The position numbers were made by a program, and so were the translations under genes. This document shows positions 37,108 through 45,240 of a stretch of DNA of 64,000 nt, piece after piece. Source of the DNA: Gordonia neofelifaecis NRRL B-59395 (lineage in GTDB: Bacteria; Actinomycetota; Actinomycetes; Mycobacteriales; Mycobacteriaceae). The DNA lies in assembly GCF_000192435.1 (NCBI RefSeq), contig NZ_AEUD01000002.1, positions 62,001 to 126,000 on the forward strand, read 5' to 3'. Within the stretch, counting starts at the first letter, position 1. Each line of letters begins with the position of its first letter. Below the pieces are notes generated by a model, which had not been told where the DNA came from, did no database searches, and saw nothing but the letters and a program-made list of their open reading frames with translations.

Positions 37108-37977
37108 GTGGCTGTACTGAGCAATGACGACTTGATCAACGCGCTGGAGAAGGCGCTCCCGGAGATCGCCGAGGAGCACGCCGAAGGCGCGATCTCGTGG
37201 ACGCCGTCGGACTGGGTTCCCTGGGACCTGGGCCGGAACTTCGCGTTCCTCGGCGGGACGGACTACGACCCGTCCGAGTCGAAGCTCTCGGAGACGGCCG
37301 CGGCAGGCCTGCAGGCGCTGCTGCTCACCAAGGACAACCTGCCGTCGTTCCACCGCGTGCTGGCGATGCACTTCCCGGCGTTCTCCGACTGGCGTCAGCT
37401 GGTCGGCGTGTGGACCGCCGAGGACAACCGCCACTCGATCGTCCTGCGCGACTACCTCGTGGTCACCCGCGCGCTGGACCCGGTGGAGGCGGAGAACCGT
37501 CGTCGCATCCACGTCGTCGCCGGCTGGCGGCAGACCGAGGAGGCGGTCGCCGACCTCGGTCCGATGGACGTGCTCGCACTGCTGGCGGTCCACGAGAACC
37601 AGTGCGTCACCTTCATCGACAAGCTGATCGGCTACGTCGACGACAAGCATCTCACGCAGATCCTGAACAAGGTCCGCACCGACGACGCCGTGCAGGCCGC
37701 GACCTTCCAGGCCTTCCTGATCGCCGGCCTCGTCGCCGACCAGGAGGCCACCGTGCTGGCCGTCGACAAGGCGCTCGCGACGATCGAGCACGTCGGCTCG
37801 GACATCGCCGACTTCGACGTGCCGGGGTCGTTCATCTCGGACTTCGAGGACTCGTCGACCGACGCCGCAATCGCCAAGAAGCTGGCCGACGAGCTGAAGC
37901 TCGACAGCCTGCAGGAGCTCAGCGCCGACGCGGAAGCCGCACGTCAGCGCATCCTCGCAAAGGCTGCCGGACACTGA
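37108..37977 (+). CDS. Acyl-ACP desaturase family protein, DesA2-like, with incomplete diiron site
   Basis: A 289-residue ferritin-like protein at the position of desA2 (Rv1094), between glyA and phoH2. FAFLGGTDYDPSESKL and VWTAEDNRHSIVLRDYLVV are clearly of the acyl-ACP desaturase family. The first E-x-x-H pair (EDNRH) and the Glu of AVHENQCVTF are kept. By eye the second ExxH motif, DEVRHE in M. tuberculosis DesA2, corresponds to TDDAVQA here, so an Asp and a Gln replace the Glu and His ligands. The protein may therefore be a non-desaturating or regulatory homologue. GTG 37108 lies 7 nt behind TAGGGT. Confidence 0.78.
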   Translation: MAVLSNDDLINALEKALPEIAEEHAEGAISWTPSDWVPWDLGRNFAFLGGTDYDPSESKLSETAAAGLQALLLTKDNLPSFHRVLAMHFPAFSDWRQLVGVWTAEDNRHSIVLRDYLVVTRALDPVEAENRRRIHVVAGWRQTEEAVADLGPMDVLALLAVHENQCVTFIDKLIGYVDDKHLTQILNKVRTDDAVQAATFQAFLIAGLVADQEATVLAVDKALATIEHVGSDIADFDVPGSFISDFEDSSTDAAIAKKLADELKLDSLQELSADAEAARQRILAKAAGH

Positions 37978-37997
37978 GTCACTGCAGACCACGAGAC

Positions 37998-38027
37998 CGG
38001 GCCCGGGAGTTCGTGATCCCGGGCCCG
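37998..38027 (+). terminator. GC-rich hairpin after the desaturase gene
   Basis: Perfect 11-bp stem (37998-38008 with 38017-38027) and 8-nt loop, 20 bp after the stop codon; followed by ACTCGATTC. Confidence 0.65.
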
Positions 38028-38334
38028 ACTCGATTCACTGACGCTCGGTTCCGGAAGGCTTCGCGCGCCGAGCCGCCGCGTGCTTCCCGAAAGCGCTCGA
38101 TCCGGCTCTGGTGAGGCCCGCTCGTCTCCCTCTCGGTAACTCAACCTTCACCGACGCGCCGACTGCGCTTGGCCGGTCGGCGATGTGACGCGGCGTACGT
38201 TGAGCCGTAACGGGCCGTGGGGAAGCGGTTCGTTCGGGAGGTTCGATTCGTGAACGACACAGGTGTCACGAGAGGGCCGGCCCCGGCTCTCGTCGAGCTC
38301 GGTTGACCACTGATCCAGTGGAGGACCGACAGGC
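38028..38334 (+). other. Long gene-free region upstream of phoAT-like/phoH2
   Basis: About 300 bp with no protein-like frame. Complementary segments suggest RNA structure: CTCAAC near 38142 with GTTGAG near 38201, and an imperfect GC stem at about 38269-38300 (CGAGAG...CTCTCG). A TA-rich -10 was not found with confidence. It may be a structured 5' leader for phoH2, but I recognise no known riboswitch class. Confidence 0.35.
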
Positions 38335-38406
38335 ATGAGCCGACCGGCTGCTCTAGACCAACTGGTTCCGTGCGGGGCCGCACGGGCGACTAGGAGTCCG
38401 ACGTGA
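38335..38406 (+). CDS. Candidate PhoAT-like small protein upstream of phoH2
   Basis: A 23-codon frame starting ATG 38335 with GGAGG about 10 nt upstream. Its TGA (38404-38406) overlaps the GTG of phoH2 by four bases (GTGA), the coupling used by many real gene pairs in this window. In mycobacteria phoH2 is preceded by a small overlapping antitoxin gene, phoAT; position fits, but the product is short and its sequence was not compared. An in-frame stop at 38311 rules out a longer form in this frame. Confidence 0.45.
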   Translation: MSRPAALDQLVPCGAARATRSPT

Positions 38407-39707
38407 CCGTTCGCACCTACGTCCTCGATACCTCCGTTCTGTTGTCCGACCCATGGGCGGTGACCCGCTTCGCCGAGCACGATGTGGTGCTGCCGTTGGT
38501 CGTCATCAGCGAGCTCGAGGGCAAACGCCACCACAGTGAACTCGGCTGGTTCGCGCGGCAGGCCCTGCGTCTGCTCGACGACCTGCGAGTCAAGCACGAG
38601 CGCCTCGACCTGCCGATCGCCATCGGCGACGACGGCGGCACCGTGCAGGTGGAGCTCAACCACACCGATCCGACCGTGCTGCCCGCGGGCTTCCGCAACG
38701 ACACCAACGACTCGCGGATCCTCGCGTGCGCGCTCAACCTGCGCGCGGAGGGCCGCGACGTCACGCTGGTCTCGAAGGACACCCCGTTGCGAGTCAAGGC
38801 CGGTGCTGTCGGCCTGGCCGCCGACGAGTACCACGCCCAGGACGTCGTGGTGTCGGGCTGGACCGGAATGGACGAGATCGACGTCGCCGACACCGCGATC
38901 GACGCCCTGTTCGCGGACGGGCAGATCGACCTCGACGAGGCACGCGAGCTGCCGTGTCACACCGGTCTGCGGATGGTCGGGAACGGCCAGAGCGCGCTCG
39001 GTCGGATCACTGAGAACAAGCAGGTCCAGCTGGTGCGCGGCGATCGTGAGGCGTTCGGCCTCCGCGGACGATCGGCCGAACAGCGGGTGGCGCTCGACCT
39101 CCTGCTCGACGATTCGGTCGGCATCGTCTCACTCGGCGGCAAGGCGGGCACGGGCAAGTCGGCCCTCGCGCTCTGCGCCGGCCTCGAAGCCGTCCTCGAA
39201 CGCCGCACGCAACGGAAGGTCGTGGTGTTCCGGCCGCTGTACGCGGTCGGCGGTCAGCAACTCGGCTACCTTCCCGGCGGCGAGGCGGAGAAGATGGGGC
39301 CGTGGGCGCAGGCCGTGTTCGACACGCTGGAGGGTCTGGTCTCCACCGAGGTGGTCGACGAAGTCCTCTCCCGCGGAATGCTCGAGGTGCTCCCGCTGAC
39401 CCATATCCGCGGACGGTCGTTGCACGACTCGTTCGTGATCGTCGACGAGGCGCAGTCGTTGGAGCGGAACGTGCTGCTCACGGTGCTCTCGCGGCTCGGT
39501 TCGGGATCCCGGGTGGTGCTGACCCACGATGTCGCGCAGCGCGACAATCTGCGCGTCGGCCGACACGACGGCGTCGCCGCCGTGATCGAGAAGCTCAAGG
39601 GGCACCCGCTCTTCGCGCACGTCACACTGACCCGCAGCGAGCGGTCGCCGATCGCGGCACTCGTGACCGACATGCTCGAGGAGTTCGCCCCGGGCGCCGG
39701 GGTGTAA
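38403..39707 (+). CDS. phoH2: PIN-PhoH ATPase/RNase (PhoH2)
   Basis: A 434-residue two-domain protein. Residues 1-130 are a PIN nuclease domain ([36 protein letters not shown]: the acidic metal-binding set). Residues about 230-434 are the PhoH helicase-like ATPase with Walker [14 protein letters not shown] near 245 and Walker [13 protein letters not shown] near 345. PhoH2 proteins unwind and cut RNA and behave as the toxin part of a PhoAT-PhoH2 module in mycobacteria. GTG 38403 has AGGAG 6 nt upstream. A hairpin repeat follows immediately. Confidence 0.92.
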   Translation: MTVRTYVLDTSVLLSDPWAVTRFAEHDVVLPLVVISELEGKRHHSELGWFARQALRLLDDLRVKHERLDLPIAIGDDGGTVQVELNHTDPTVLPAGFRNDTNDSRILACALNLRAEGRDVTLVSKDTPLRVKAGAVGLAADEYHAQDVVVSGWTGMDEIDVADTAIDALFADGQIDLDEARELPCHTGLRMVGNGQSALGRITENKQVQLVRGDREAFGLRGRSAEQRVALDLLLDDSVGIVSLGGKAGTGKSALALCAGLEAVLERRTQRKVVVFRPLYAVGGQQLGYLPGGEAEKMGPWAQAVFDTLEGLVSTEVVDEVLSRGMLEVLPLTHIRGRSLHDSFVIVDEAQSLERNVLLTVLSRLGSGSRVVLTHDVAQRDNLRVGRHDGVAAVIEKLKGHPLFAHVTLTRSERSPIAALVTDMLEEFAPGAGV

Positions 39708-39716
39708 TTCGCGGCT

Positions 39717-39795
39717 CGCGCACAGCATTGACCGATCCGGCGTATTCCGACCGGGAAACCCGGGCGACGCGCGTGAGCGGTCAATGCTGTGCGCG
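39717..39795. repeat. Inverted-repeat element B (family of three)
   Basis: Perfect 18-bp terminal arms (39717-39734 and 39778-39795) with a 43-nt GC-rich interior; the right arm continues the shared core TGAGCGGTCAA. It separates convergent phoH2 and the DUF559-like gene, and the right arm contains the last codons and stop of the latter. Probably a bidirectional terminator. Confidence 0.7.
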
Positions 39796-40611
39796 CTGCG
39801 CTGGACGCATGTGAGTGCCGTTGCGGACGGCCCGGAGAATCTTCTCCAAGGTCGCCCGCCATCTGAACACGATGTCGTCGTAGGTGAAGCGGAGCGTGTG
39901 ATAGCCGAGGTCGAAGGCGGTCGCGTCGCGCGTCCGGTCGGACTGGAAGTGGGGCCGATCGCCGTGGATCTCCCAGCCGTCGATCTCGATGATCAGAAAG
40001 TCGCCGATGAGGAGGTCGACCCGGCCGACTTCATCGATGGTCACCTGTGTTCGCACCGGGACGCGGTGAGCACGCAGTCGTCGGCGAGCCATCGACTCCG
40101 GGCCGGACTCGGCATTCGGATCGCACTCATCGATCAGCAGTCGGACGGACTTCGGAGCGTCGCGGAACAGGTACTCGAGCTCCTCTACGTGCATCAGTCG
40201 CAGGTTCAGCACCGAATCGCAGACGACCACGAATCCCTCCGCATCGAGGCAGCGAGCCGCGTGTCGCAGTGCGGTCGGGAGGTCGTCGACGGCGCCGGCC
40301 TCCGGAACGGGGCGCCCGAACTGCCTGCAGAACGGTCCTCGAAGGTGCTGCACCGCCCAGGAGTTGCCGCGGACGTGGAGCCGGTCGTCGGCGGGAACCC
40401 AGACGCCGTGGCGTTCGAGGGCCGACAGACAGCTCACTACACCGCCGCGGCGGACCGCGGCGACGTCGTCACCGCGCGCCTCGCCGATTCGGTACCAGCC
40501 CCGACGGAGCTGTTCGGCGTGACCGCGCCGGATCAGCTCGTTCAAGCGAGCGCGGCCGATCATCCGCTCGATCTCTCGGTACGGGTACACCCCGGATCTG
40601 ATCGCGTTCAT
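39781..40611 (-). CDS. DUF559/Vsr-like endonuclease-domain protein
   Basis: A 276-residue protein. The N-terminal 60 residues (MIGRARLNELIRRGHAEQL then RRGWYRIG) resemble the winged-helix AbiEi-antitoxin-type N-domain; the C-terminal 100 residues have the PD-(D/E)XK pattern of DUF559/Vsr-like nucleases: GRVDLLIGDFLIIEIDGWEIH followed by RTRDATAFDLGYHTLRF. Such proteins are common singletons in actinobacteria and may be defence-related or DNA-repair-like; function is unproven. ATG 40611 is preferred over a longer frame reaching 40704. Its stop codon lies inside repeat element B. Confidence 0.7.
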   Translation of the reverse strand: MNAIRSGVYPYREIERMIGRARLNELIRRGHAEQLRRGWYRIGEARGDDVAAVRRGGVVSCLSALERHGVWVPADDRLHVRGNSWAVQHLRGPFCRQFGRPVPEAGAVDDLPTALRHAARCLDAEGFVVVCDSVLNLRLMHVEELEYLFRDAPKSVRLLIDECDPNAESGPESMARRRLRAHRVPVRTQVTIDEVGRVDLLIGDFLIIEIDGWEIHGDRPHFQSDRTRDATAFDLGYHTLRFTYDDIVFRWRATLEKILRAVRNGTHMRPAQRAQH

Positions 40612-40698
40612 GCGCAGATGATGCGTACCTCGGGAACCGCGTTCCGGGTTTCCTCCGCGCGGGAGCGCGATTGTGGATCGATTGCTCCTTGTCCACAG

Positions 40699-40776
40699 GC
40701 GCACAGGATTGACCGCTCAGCGGAGTCAGGTCGCTGATTCGGCCCGACTCCGCTCAGCGGTCGATCTCATGCGCGC
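40699..40776. repeat. Inverted-repeat element C (family of three)
   Basis: Inner arms 40712-40727 and 40746-40761 pair over 16 bp with one mismatch and contain the ACCGCTCAGCG core of element A; the outer ends are GCGCACA and GCGCGC. It lies just downstream of the methyltransferase gene, whose stop codon it includes, and upstream of the DUF559-like gene. Confidence 0.55.
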
Positions 40777-41366
40777 CGCAGTATCGAAACGGCGAAGTCG
40801 GCGTCGTCGTGCCACGGGCGGACGTCCCAGGTCGACAGCCGGAGGTCGAGCGACAGGTCGGTCTCGGCGAGAGCGGCGTCGAAGGTCTCGACCGCCAGTT
40901 TGGCCGTATGGAACCCGACGGCGACGAAGCCGTCGGGCCGCAGATGGTCGGACAGGCGCTGCAGCACGACCGCCTCGGTGTTCGGTGCGACGAATGCCAA
41001 CACATTGCCCGCACAGACGATCGCGTCGAAGCCGGTTCGGCTGCCGTCGGCGTCGCGGAGGTCGAGGTCGGCGAGATCGCCGACCTGCCAATCCGGTCCC
41101 GGATAGTCCTCCTCGGCGGCGCCGATCAGTTTCGGATCGACGTCGACTCCCGTGACGTCGTGGCCGACGGTGTGGAGGTAGCCGCCGACCCGCCCCGGGC
41201 CGCAGCCGGCGTCGAGGATTCGCGATCCGCGACCGACCATCGCGTCGATGAAGCGTGCCTCGCCGAACAGGTCCTGGCCGTTCGCGGCCATCTCGCGGAA
41301 GCGCTCGATGTACCACTCGCTGTGGCCGGGTTCGGTGTCGGTGATCCATCGGGGAGCAGGTGTCAT
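40767..41366 (-). CDS. Class I SAM-dependent methyltransferase
   Basis: A 199-residue Rossmann methyltransferase. Motif I is ILDAGCGPGRVGGYL at about residue 50, with the acidic end of strand 2 in VTGVDVDPKLIGAA and motif IV-like FDAIVCAGNVLAFV. The N-terminal WYIERFREMA helix is typical of small-molecule methyltransferases of the UbiE-like type. Substrate unknown. ATG 41366 is supported by a TACCAT box 8 nt upstream; longer in-frame starts up to 41489 have no conserved sequence. The stop codon falls in repeat element C. Confidence 0.82.
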   Translation of the reverse strand: MTPAPRWITDTEPGHSEWYIERFREMAANGQDLFGEARFIDAMVGRGSRILDAGCGPGRVGGYLHTVGHDVTGVDVDPKLIGAAEEDYPGPDWQVGDLADLDLRDADGSRTGFDAIVCAGNVLAFVAPNTEAVVLQRLSDHLRPDGFVAVGFHTAKLAVETFDAALAETDLSLDLRLSTWDVRPWHDDADFAVSILRRA

Positions 41367-41562
41367 GGTCACCGATGGTAGTCCGATCCCCGGCGAGGTA
41401 TGCACTGGCAGAAGCCCTGATGGATCGTTCGGGGTGCGCCTTCGCTCGCGGTCGCGGCGGTCGTGGATCGGGTGCCGACTCCGCCTCACAGAACAGTTGC
41501 GGAACGGTGACGATGGTCTCGCCGGGTGGCGGGGTCGCCCGAACGGCTGGCAGACTGTGGTG

Positions 41563-42450
41563 GTGCTGAAGTTACTGATGAGGCGAATGTTGCAAGTGGG
41601 GTTTGCGCTGACTGCGCTCCTCGGAGCACTCGTCGTGGGTGCCGGACAAGCGTCCGCGGTCCCTCAGACCGCGCCGCAGACAGGATCTCCGCAGACAGGA
41701 TCCGACAGCATCACGACGTTGATCGACAATCTGCTCAAGGGGTTGAAGGATCCGGGTACCCCCGCCGTGCCCGGTGCGCAGGAGACGAGCCAGATGATCG
41801 TCGCGACGGCGCCGGTGGCGTCGTCGCAGACCGCGACCCTGACGGCGTTCGAGAAGGACGCGTCGGGACAGTGGAAGCCGGTCATCGGCCCCACCAAGGC
41901 CTTCCTCGGCGAGAAGGGCATGGGCAAGGCGCAGGACAACGTCTACCGGACTCCGGAGGGCACGTTCCCGCTGAACCAGGCTTTCGGCCGCCAGGAGAAC
42001 CCCGGCACCAAGATGCCGTACTTCCAGACGACGACGCAGGACTGGTGGGACTCGAACGAGAAGTCGCCGACCTACAACACACATGTGAAGTCGTCGACCA
42101 GTCCCGGCGGTGACAGCGAGAACCTGTACAACGCCGGCCCGGTGTACGACTACGCGGTCAACATCAACCACAACCCGACCAACACCCCGGGTGACGCGTC
42201 GGCGATCTTCCTGCATGTCACCAACGGTGAGCCGACTCAGGGTTGCGTGGCGATCGATCGCGACAAGATGGTCGAGATCCTGAAGTGGCTCGACCCGGCC
42301 AAGAACCCGAAGATGACCATCGGCGTGAACGTCGACGCCCCGAAGGATGCGCCGGCCGAGCAGAAGATGCCGGGCGCCGACCTGCTCGGCGGAGTCCTCG
42401 GCAACCTGGCCGCGCTCATCCCGAACATCCTGAACGGTGCAGCCCGTTGA
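41563..42450 (+). CDS. Secreted L,D-transpeptidase-like (YkuD) protein
   Basis: A 295-residue exported protein. The signal peptide is VGFALTALLGALVVGAGQASA, cut near residue 30. A Gln/Thr/Pro linker follows, then a YkuD-type fold with the catalytic signature IFLHVTNGEPTQGCVAI (His and Cys separated by 10 residues) near residue 225. L,D-transpeptidases make 3-3 cross-links in peptidoglycan; this branch with YDYAVNINHNP is a shorter, secreted variant and may act as a carboxypeptidase or transferase. GTG 41563 and ATG 41578 are both possible starts. Confidence 0.8.
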   Translation: MLKLLMRRMLQVGFALTALLGALVVGAGQASAVPQTAPQTGSPQTGSDSITTLIDNLLKGLKDPGTPAVPGAQETSQMIVATAPVASSQTATLTAFEKDASGQWKPVIGPTKAFLGEKGMGKAQDNVYRTPEGTFPLNQAFGRQENPGTKMPYFQTTTQDWWDSNEKSPTYNTHVKSSTSPGGDSENLYNAGPVYDYAVNINHNPTNTPGDASAIFLHVTNGEPTQGCVAIDRDKMVEILKWLDPAKNPKMTIGVNVDAPKDAPAEQKMPGADLLGGVLGNLAALIPNILNGAAR

Positions 42451-42476
42451 GGTGATCACAGCCTGATCGAATGATC

Positions 42477-42509
42477 CCGGAGCCGTATGCGTTCAGCGTG
42501 CGGCTCCGG
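42477..42509. terminator. Hairpin between L,D-transpeptidase and PIG-L genes
   Basis: CCGGAGCCG (42477-42485) pairs with CGGCTCCGG (42501-42509) and a small inner GC helix extends it. It separates convergent genes. Confidence 0.65.
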
Positions 42510-42514
42510 TGCTG

Positions 42515-43212
42515 TCAGCGGGGACGGACGAGTTCGAAGCCGGTGGCGTTGGTCGCGGCGAAGCCGTCGAGGGGTGCGGTGAACATGTCGACCTGTTTGC
42601 GAGCCTGTTCGACGACCGGGGTCTCCGGGTCCAGCACCTCGAGGTAGACGCGATGGCACGACAGCGACTCGACCGCGGCCTCGACGAAACCGGTGACGTC
42701 GACGGCGTGAGTCCGGGTCGGGCTGTTCCAGAACAGCTGCGCGGGCGGGTCGGGCAGCTCGTCGTAGGCGTCGATCACCGCGGCGGCGAACTCCATGTGA
42801 TCGCGCTGGTTCGGGAATCCGGGCGCCCACTCGGGGCCGCCGTACGTCGCCAGGATCAGATCGGGTGCGACGCGTTCGATCACTTCGGTGATCTTCGCGC
42901 GTAGCTCAGGCGAGTTGTGCAGGTCGCTGTCCGGGAATCCCCAGAATTCGACCTCGTTCACACCGACGACCGCGGCCGACGCGACCTGCTCGCCCTCGCG
43001 GAGCGGACCGGCCTCCGCTGCGGGCATCCCCTGGATGCCGACCTCGCCGCTGGTCGCGAGGCCGTACACCACGCGCTTCCCCTCCGACGTCCACCGCGCG
43101 ACGGCGGCCGCCCTTCCGTATTCGGGGGCGTCGGGTGGCGTCCGAGGTTGATCGACGCTCGGTCGCGAACGAGGGCGGTGGACCAGTCCGTCGGGAACGG
43201 CGTGAGGCTCAT
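42515..43212 (-). pseudogene. PIG-L family deacetylase, N-terminus disrupted by frameshift
   Basis: The frame ending at 42515 encodes a good PIG-L/LmbE deacetylase C-terminal part (VVYGLATSGEVGIQG, VNEVEFWGFPDSDLHNSPEL, NQRDHMEFAAAVIDAY). A typical N-terminus, MSLTPFPTDWSTALV, starts at ATG 43212 but in another frame. Between them the expected zinc motif (AHPDDPEYG in relatives) is missing: about 24 extra bases follow TALV, and near 43131 one base appears to be lost, after which DAPEYGRAAAVARW reads in the downstream frame. Without the HPDD zinc ligands the enzyme should be inactive. A sequencing or assembly error is possible. Confidence 0.65.
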
Positions 43213-43265
43213 GGTGGTCACGGTACGCGGGACGCGGGCCGGGCGTCGGATTCCCGACGCGCCCG

Positions 43266-43898
43266 TCACCCGATCAGCCCGCGCTGCCGCGCGGTGGCGA
43301 CCACCTTGCTGCGGCTGGTGACGTCGAGCTTGTCGAAGATGTGGACGAGATGCGATTTGACGGTGGCCTCCGAGATGAAGAGGCGCTTGGCGATCTCGCG
43401 ATTGGTCAGGCCGGCGTCGAGGAGGACGACCACCTCGAGTTCACGGGCGGTCAGTGACGGACGGGTATCGGTGACTCGGGTGAGGAGCTTGGCGGCTACC
43501 GCCGGGCCGAGCACGGTCTCGCCGGCGGCCGCGGACCGGATCGCGGCGATGAGAGTTTCGGGTGCGGCGTCCTTCAACAGGTAGCCGATGGCGCCGGCGC
43601 TGACGGCCCGCACGATGTCGGCGTCGGACTCGTAGGTGGTCAGGATGAGCACTCGCGGAGGATCGGCCAGAGCCCTGATGGCCTGCGTGGCATAGACGCC
43701 GTCGGCCTCGTGGGCCTCGGTGCCGTGCAGCCGGAGGTCCATGAGCACGACGTCGAGACGCTCGGCCTCAGCGCGGTCGATCGCCTCGGCGGCGGTGCCC
43801 GCCTCGGCGACGACGTCCAGATCGGGTGCGGTGCTGAGCACGGCGCGCAGTCCGGCGCGAACGATGGGGTGGTCGTCGACCAGCATGATGCGGATCAT
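43266..43898 (-). CDS. NarL/LuxR-type response regulator
   Basis: A 210-residue two-domain regulator. The receiver domain has MLVDDHPIVRAGL and the phospho-acceptor Asp54 in VVLMDLRLHG; Lys of YLLKDAAPE is conserved. The C-terminal LuxR HTH spans about 145-205 (LTARELEVVVLLDAGLTNREIA, FISEATVKSHLVHIFDKL). ATG 43898 overlaps the TGA of the kinase gene (ATGA), so the pair is one two-component system. It lies divergent from an ABC transporter operon, the most likely target. Confidence 0.93.
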   Translation of the reverse strand: MIRIMLVDDHPIVRAGLRAVLSTAPDLDVVAEAGTAAEAIDRAEAERLDVVLMDLRLHGTEAHEADGVYATQAIRALADPPRVLILTTYESDADIVRAVSAGAIGYLLKDAAPETLIAAIRSAAAGETVLGPAVAAKLLTRVTDTRPSLTARELEVVVLLDAGLTNREIAKRLFISEATVKSHLVHIFDKLDVTSRSKVVATARQRGLIG

Positions 43899-45082
43899 TT
43901 CGCCTCGTCCAGTCGAATGCGTGCGTGCACGACCGCCCCGTCGCCGGGCCGGGATTCGACGGTCACCGTACCTCCGGCCTCGGACATTCGACGTCGCATG
44001 GTGTGCAGGCCGCGTCCGGATCCGCTGTGCTCGTCGGCGTCGACCGCGCCGGGATCGAAACCGCGGCCGTCATCGGAGACGTCGAGGTAGATCTCGCCCG
44101 GCAGGTGAGTCAGGGTGATCACGGCGCGCCGGGCCTCGGCGTGCTTGGCGACGTTGGTCAGCGACTCCTGGGCGACCCGGAGCAGCGCGTGCCGAGCCTG
44201 CGCGGGCAGTTCCTGGGGTGTCCCGTGGACCTCGAAGACGGTCGGCAGTCCGGCCACCGACTGCTGCGCCGCGGCGCGCGACAGCGCGTCGGTGAGCCCA
44301 TCGGGCTCGAGATCGGAACCGTGCAGACCGCGCAGGAAGCGTCGCGACTCGGCGAGCGCGGTCTGCGCGGTGTCGAGAGCGGTCTCGATCTGGAGGCCGC
44401 GCTGGTCTTCTGGCGTGTCCGGGCTGGTCGCGGCGCGCAGAAGCAGCACGATGCTGGCCAGCGCCTGACCGGTGCCGTCGTGGATCTCGTCGCCGAGACG
44501 CTCGCGTTCGGCGAGGGTTCCCGCCTCTCGTTCCTGTTGCGCGAGGCGCTCACGGGTGGCGATCAGGTCGCCGATCAGGTCATCGCGCTCGTCGACCATC
44601 CGCGACACCCGGCCGTACACCTCGGTGACCGCGGCCGCGGTGCAGATGCCGATGACCGGTCCGATGATCCCGCCGATGCCGATGTCGGGGGTGTGCAGGA
44701 GAGTCGCGGACACGGACGTCGCGGCGATGACGATCTCCGCGACGACCGACAGGGGGATCGTCAGGAAACGCCAGCAGAGCATCGCCAGCACGAAGGCGAC
44801 CCAGACGAATCCGGGGGACAAGAGCACGAGCGCGACCCAGCCGGCGGTCAGGGCCAGCACCCAGCCTGCGCGGACGGACGGCTTCCGGCGCGTCACCGTG
44901 ATCGCCCCGAACAGGTACCAACCGCCGACGACCACCGTGCCCACGACCACCGCGACGTCCCCGCCGACGGCGATCGGCGCCTGACCTGCCAGCGCCTGCC
45001 GCAGCCCGATCGCCAGCAGCGTCACGAACAGGACATGACCGCCCCATTCGGCGTAGCGATCGGTGCGATGGTCGGAGCTCAC
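43895..45082 (-). CDS. Sensor histidine kinase, NarX/DesK type
   Basis: A 395-residue membrane kinase. About five N-terminal helices (residues 15-155) form an integral-membrane sensor with little extracytoplasmic sequence. A linker helix leads to HisKA_3 with phospho-acceptor His201 in RLGDEIHDGTGQALASI, and the ATPase domain has VAQESLTNVAKHAEA (N box) and DVSDDGRGFDPG (G1). The sensor layout resembles kinases that detect membrane or envelope stress. GTG 45082 is close to a GATACT box 6 nt upstream. The stop overlaps the regulator start. Confidence 0.92.
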   Translation of the reverse strand: MSSDHRTDRYAEWGGHVLFVTLLAIGLRQALAGQAPIAVGGDVAVVVGTVVVGGWYLFGAITVTRRKPSVRAGWVLALTAGWVALVLLSPGFVWVAFVLAMLCWRFLTIPLSVVAEIVIAATSVSATLLHTPDIGIGGIIGPVIGICTAAAVTEVYGRVSRMVDERDDLIGDLIATRERLAQQEREAGTLAERERLGDEIHDGTGQALASIVLLLRAATSPDTPEDQRGLQIETALDTAQTALAESRRFLRGLHGSDLEPDGLTDALSRAAAQQSVAGLPTVFEVHGTPQELPAQARHALLRVAQESLTNVAKHAEARRAVITLTHLPGEIYLDVSDDGRGFDPGAVDADEHSGSGRGLHTMRRRMSEAGGTVTVESRPGDGAVVHARIRLDEAK

Positions 45083-45240
45083 CGCTCCAGTATCACCGGT
45101 GTGGGCGTCGGCTCCCGCCGTCTACGACTTTCGATGGATACGACGTCATCGTCCGGCGGATGCCGAGATCCCGATCCGGTGCGATGCCCGGGCGTCGCGA
45201 TTTCGGAAGGCTGGAGACATCGGCTCAGAGGAGGTAGCAG

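Noticed and set aside
38028-38334. Known riboswitch (c-di-AMP, glycine, SAM) before phoH2
   Set aside because: I could not match the conserved cores of these classes; only generic complementary segments are present.
38141-38383. Minus-strand 80-codon frame upstream of phoH2
   Set aside because: Low-complexity Arg/Ser/Pro composition, no ribosome-binding site and overlap with the phoH2 leader.
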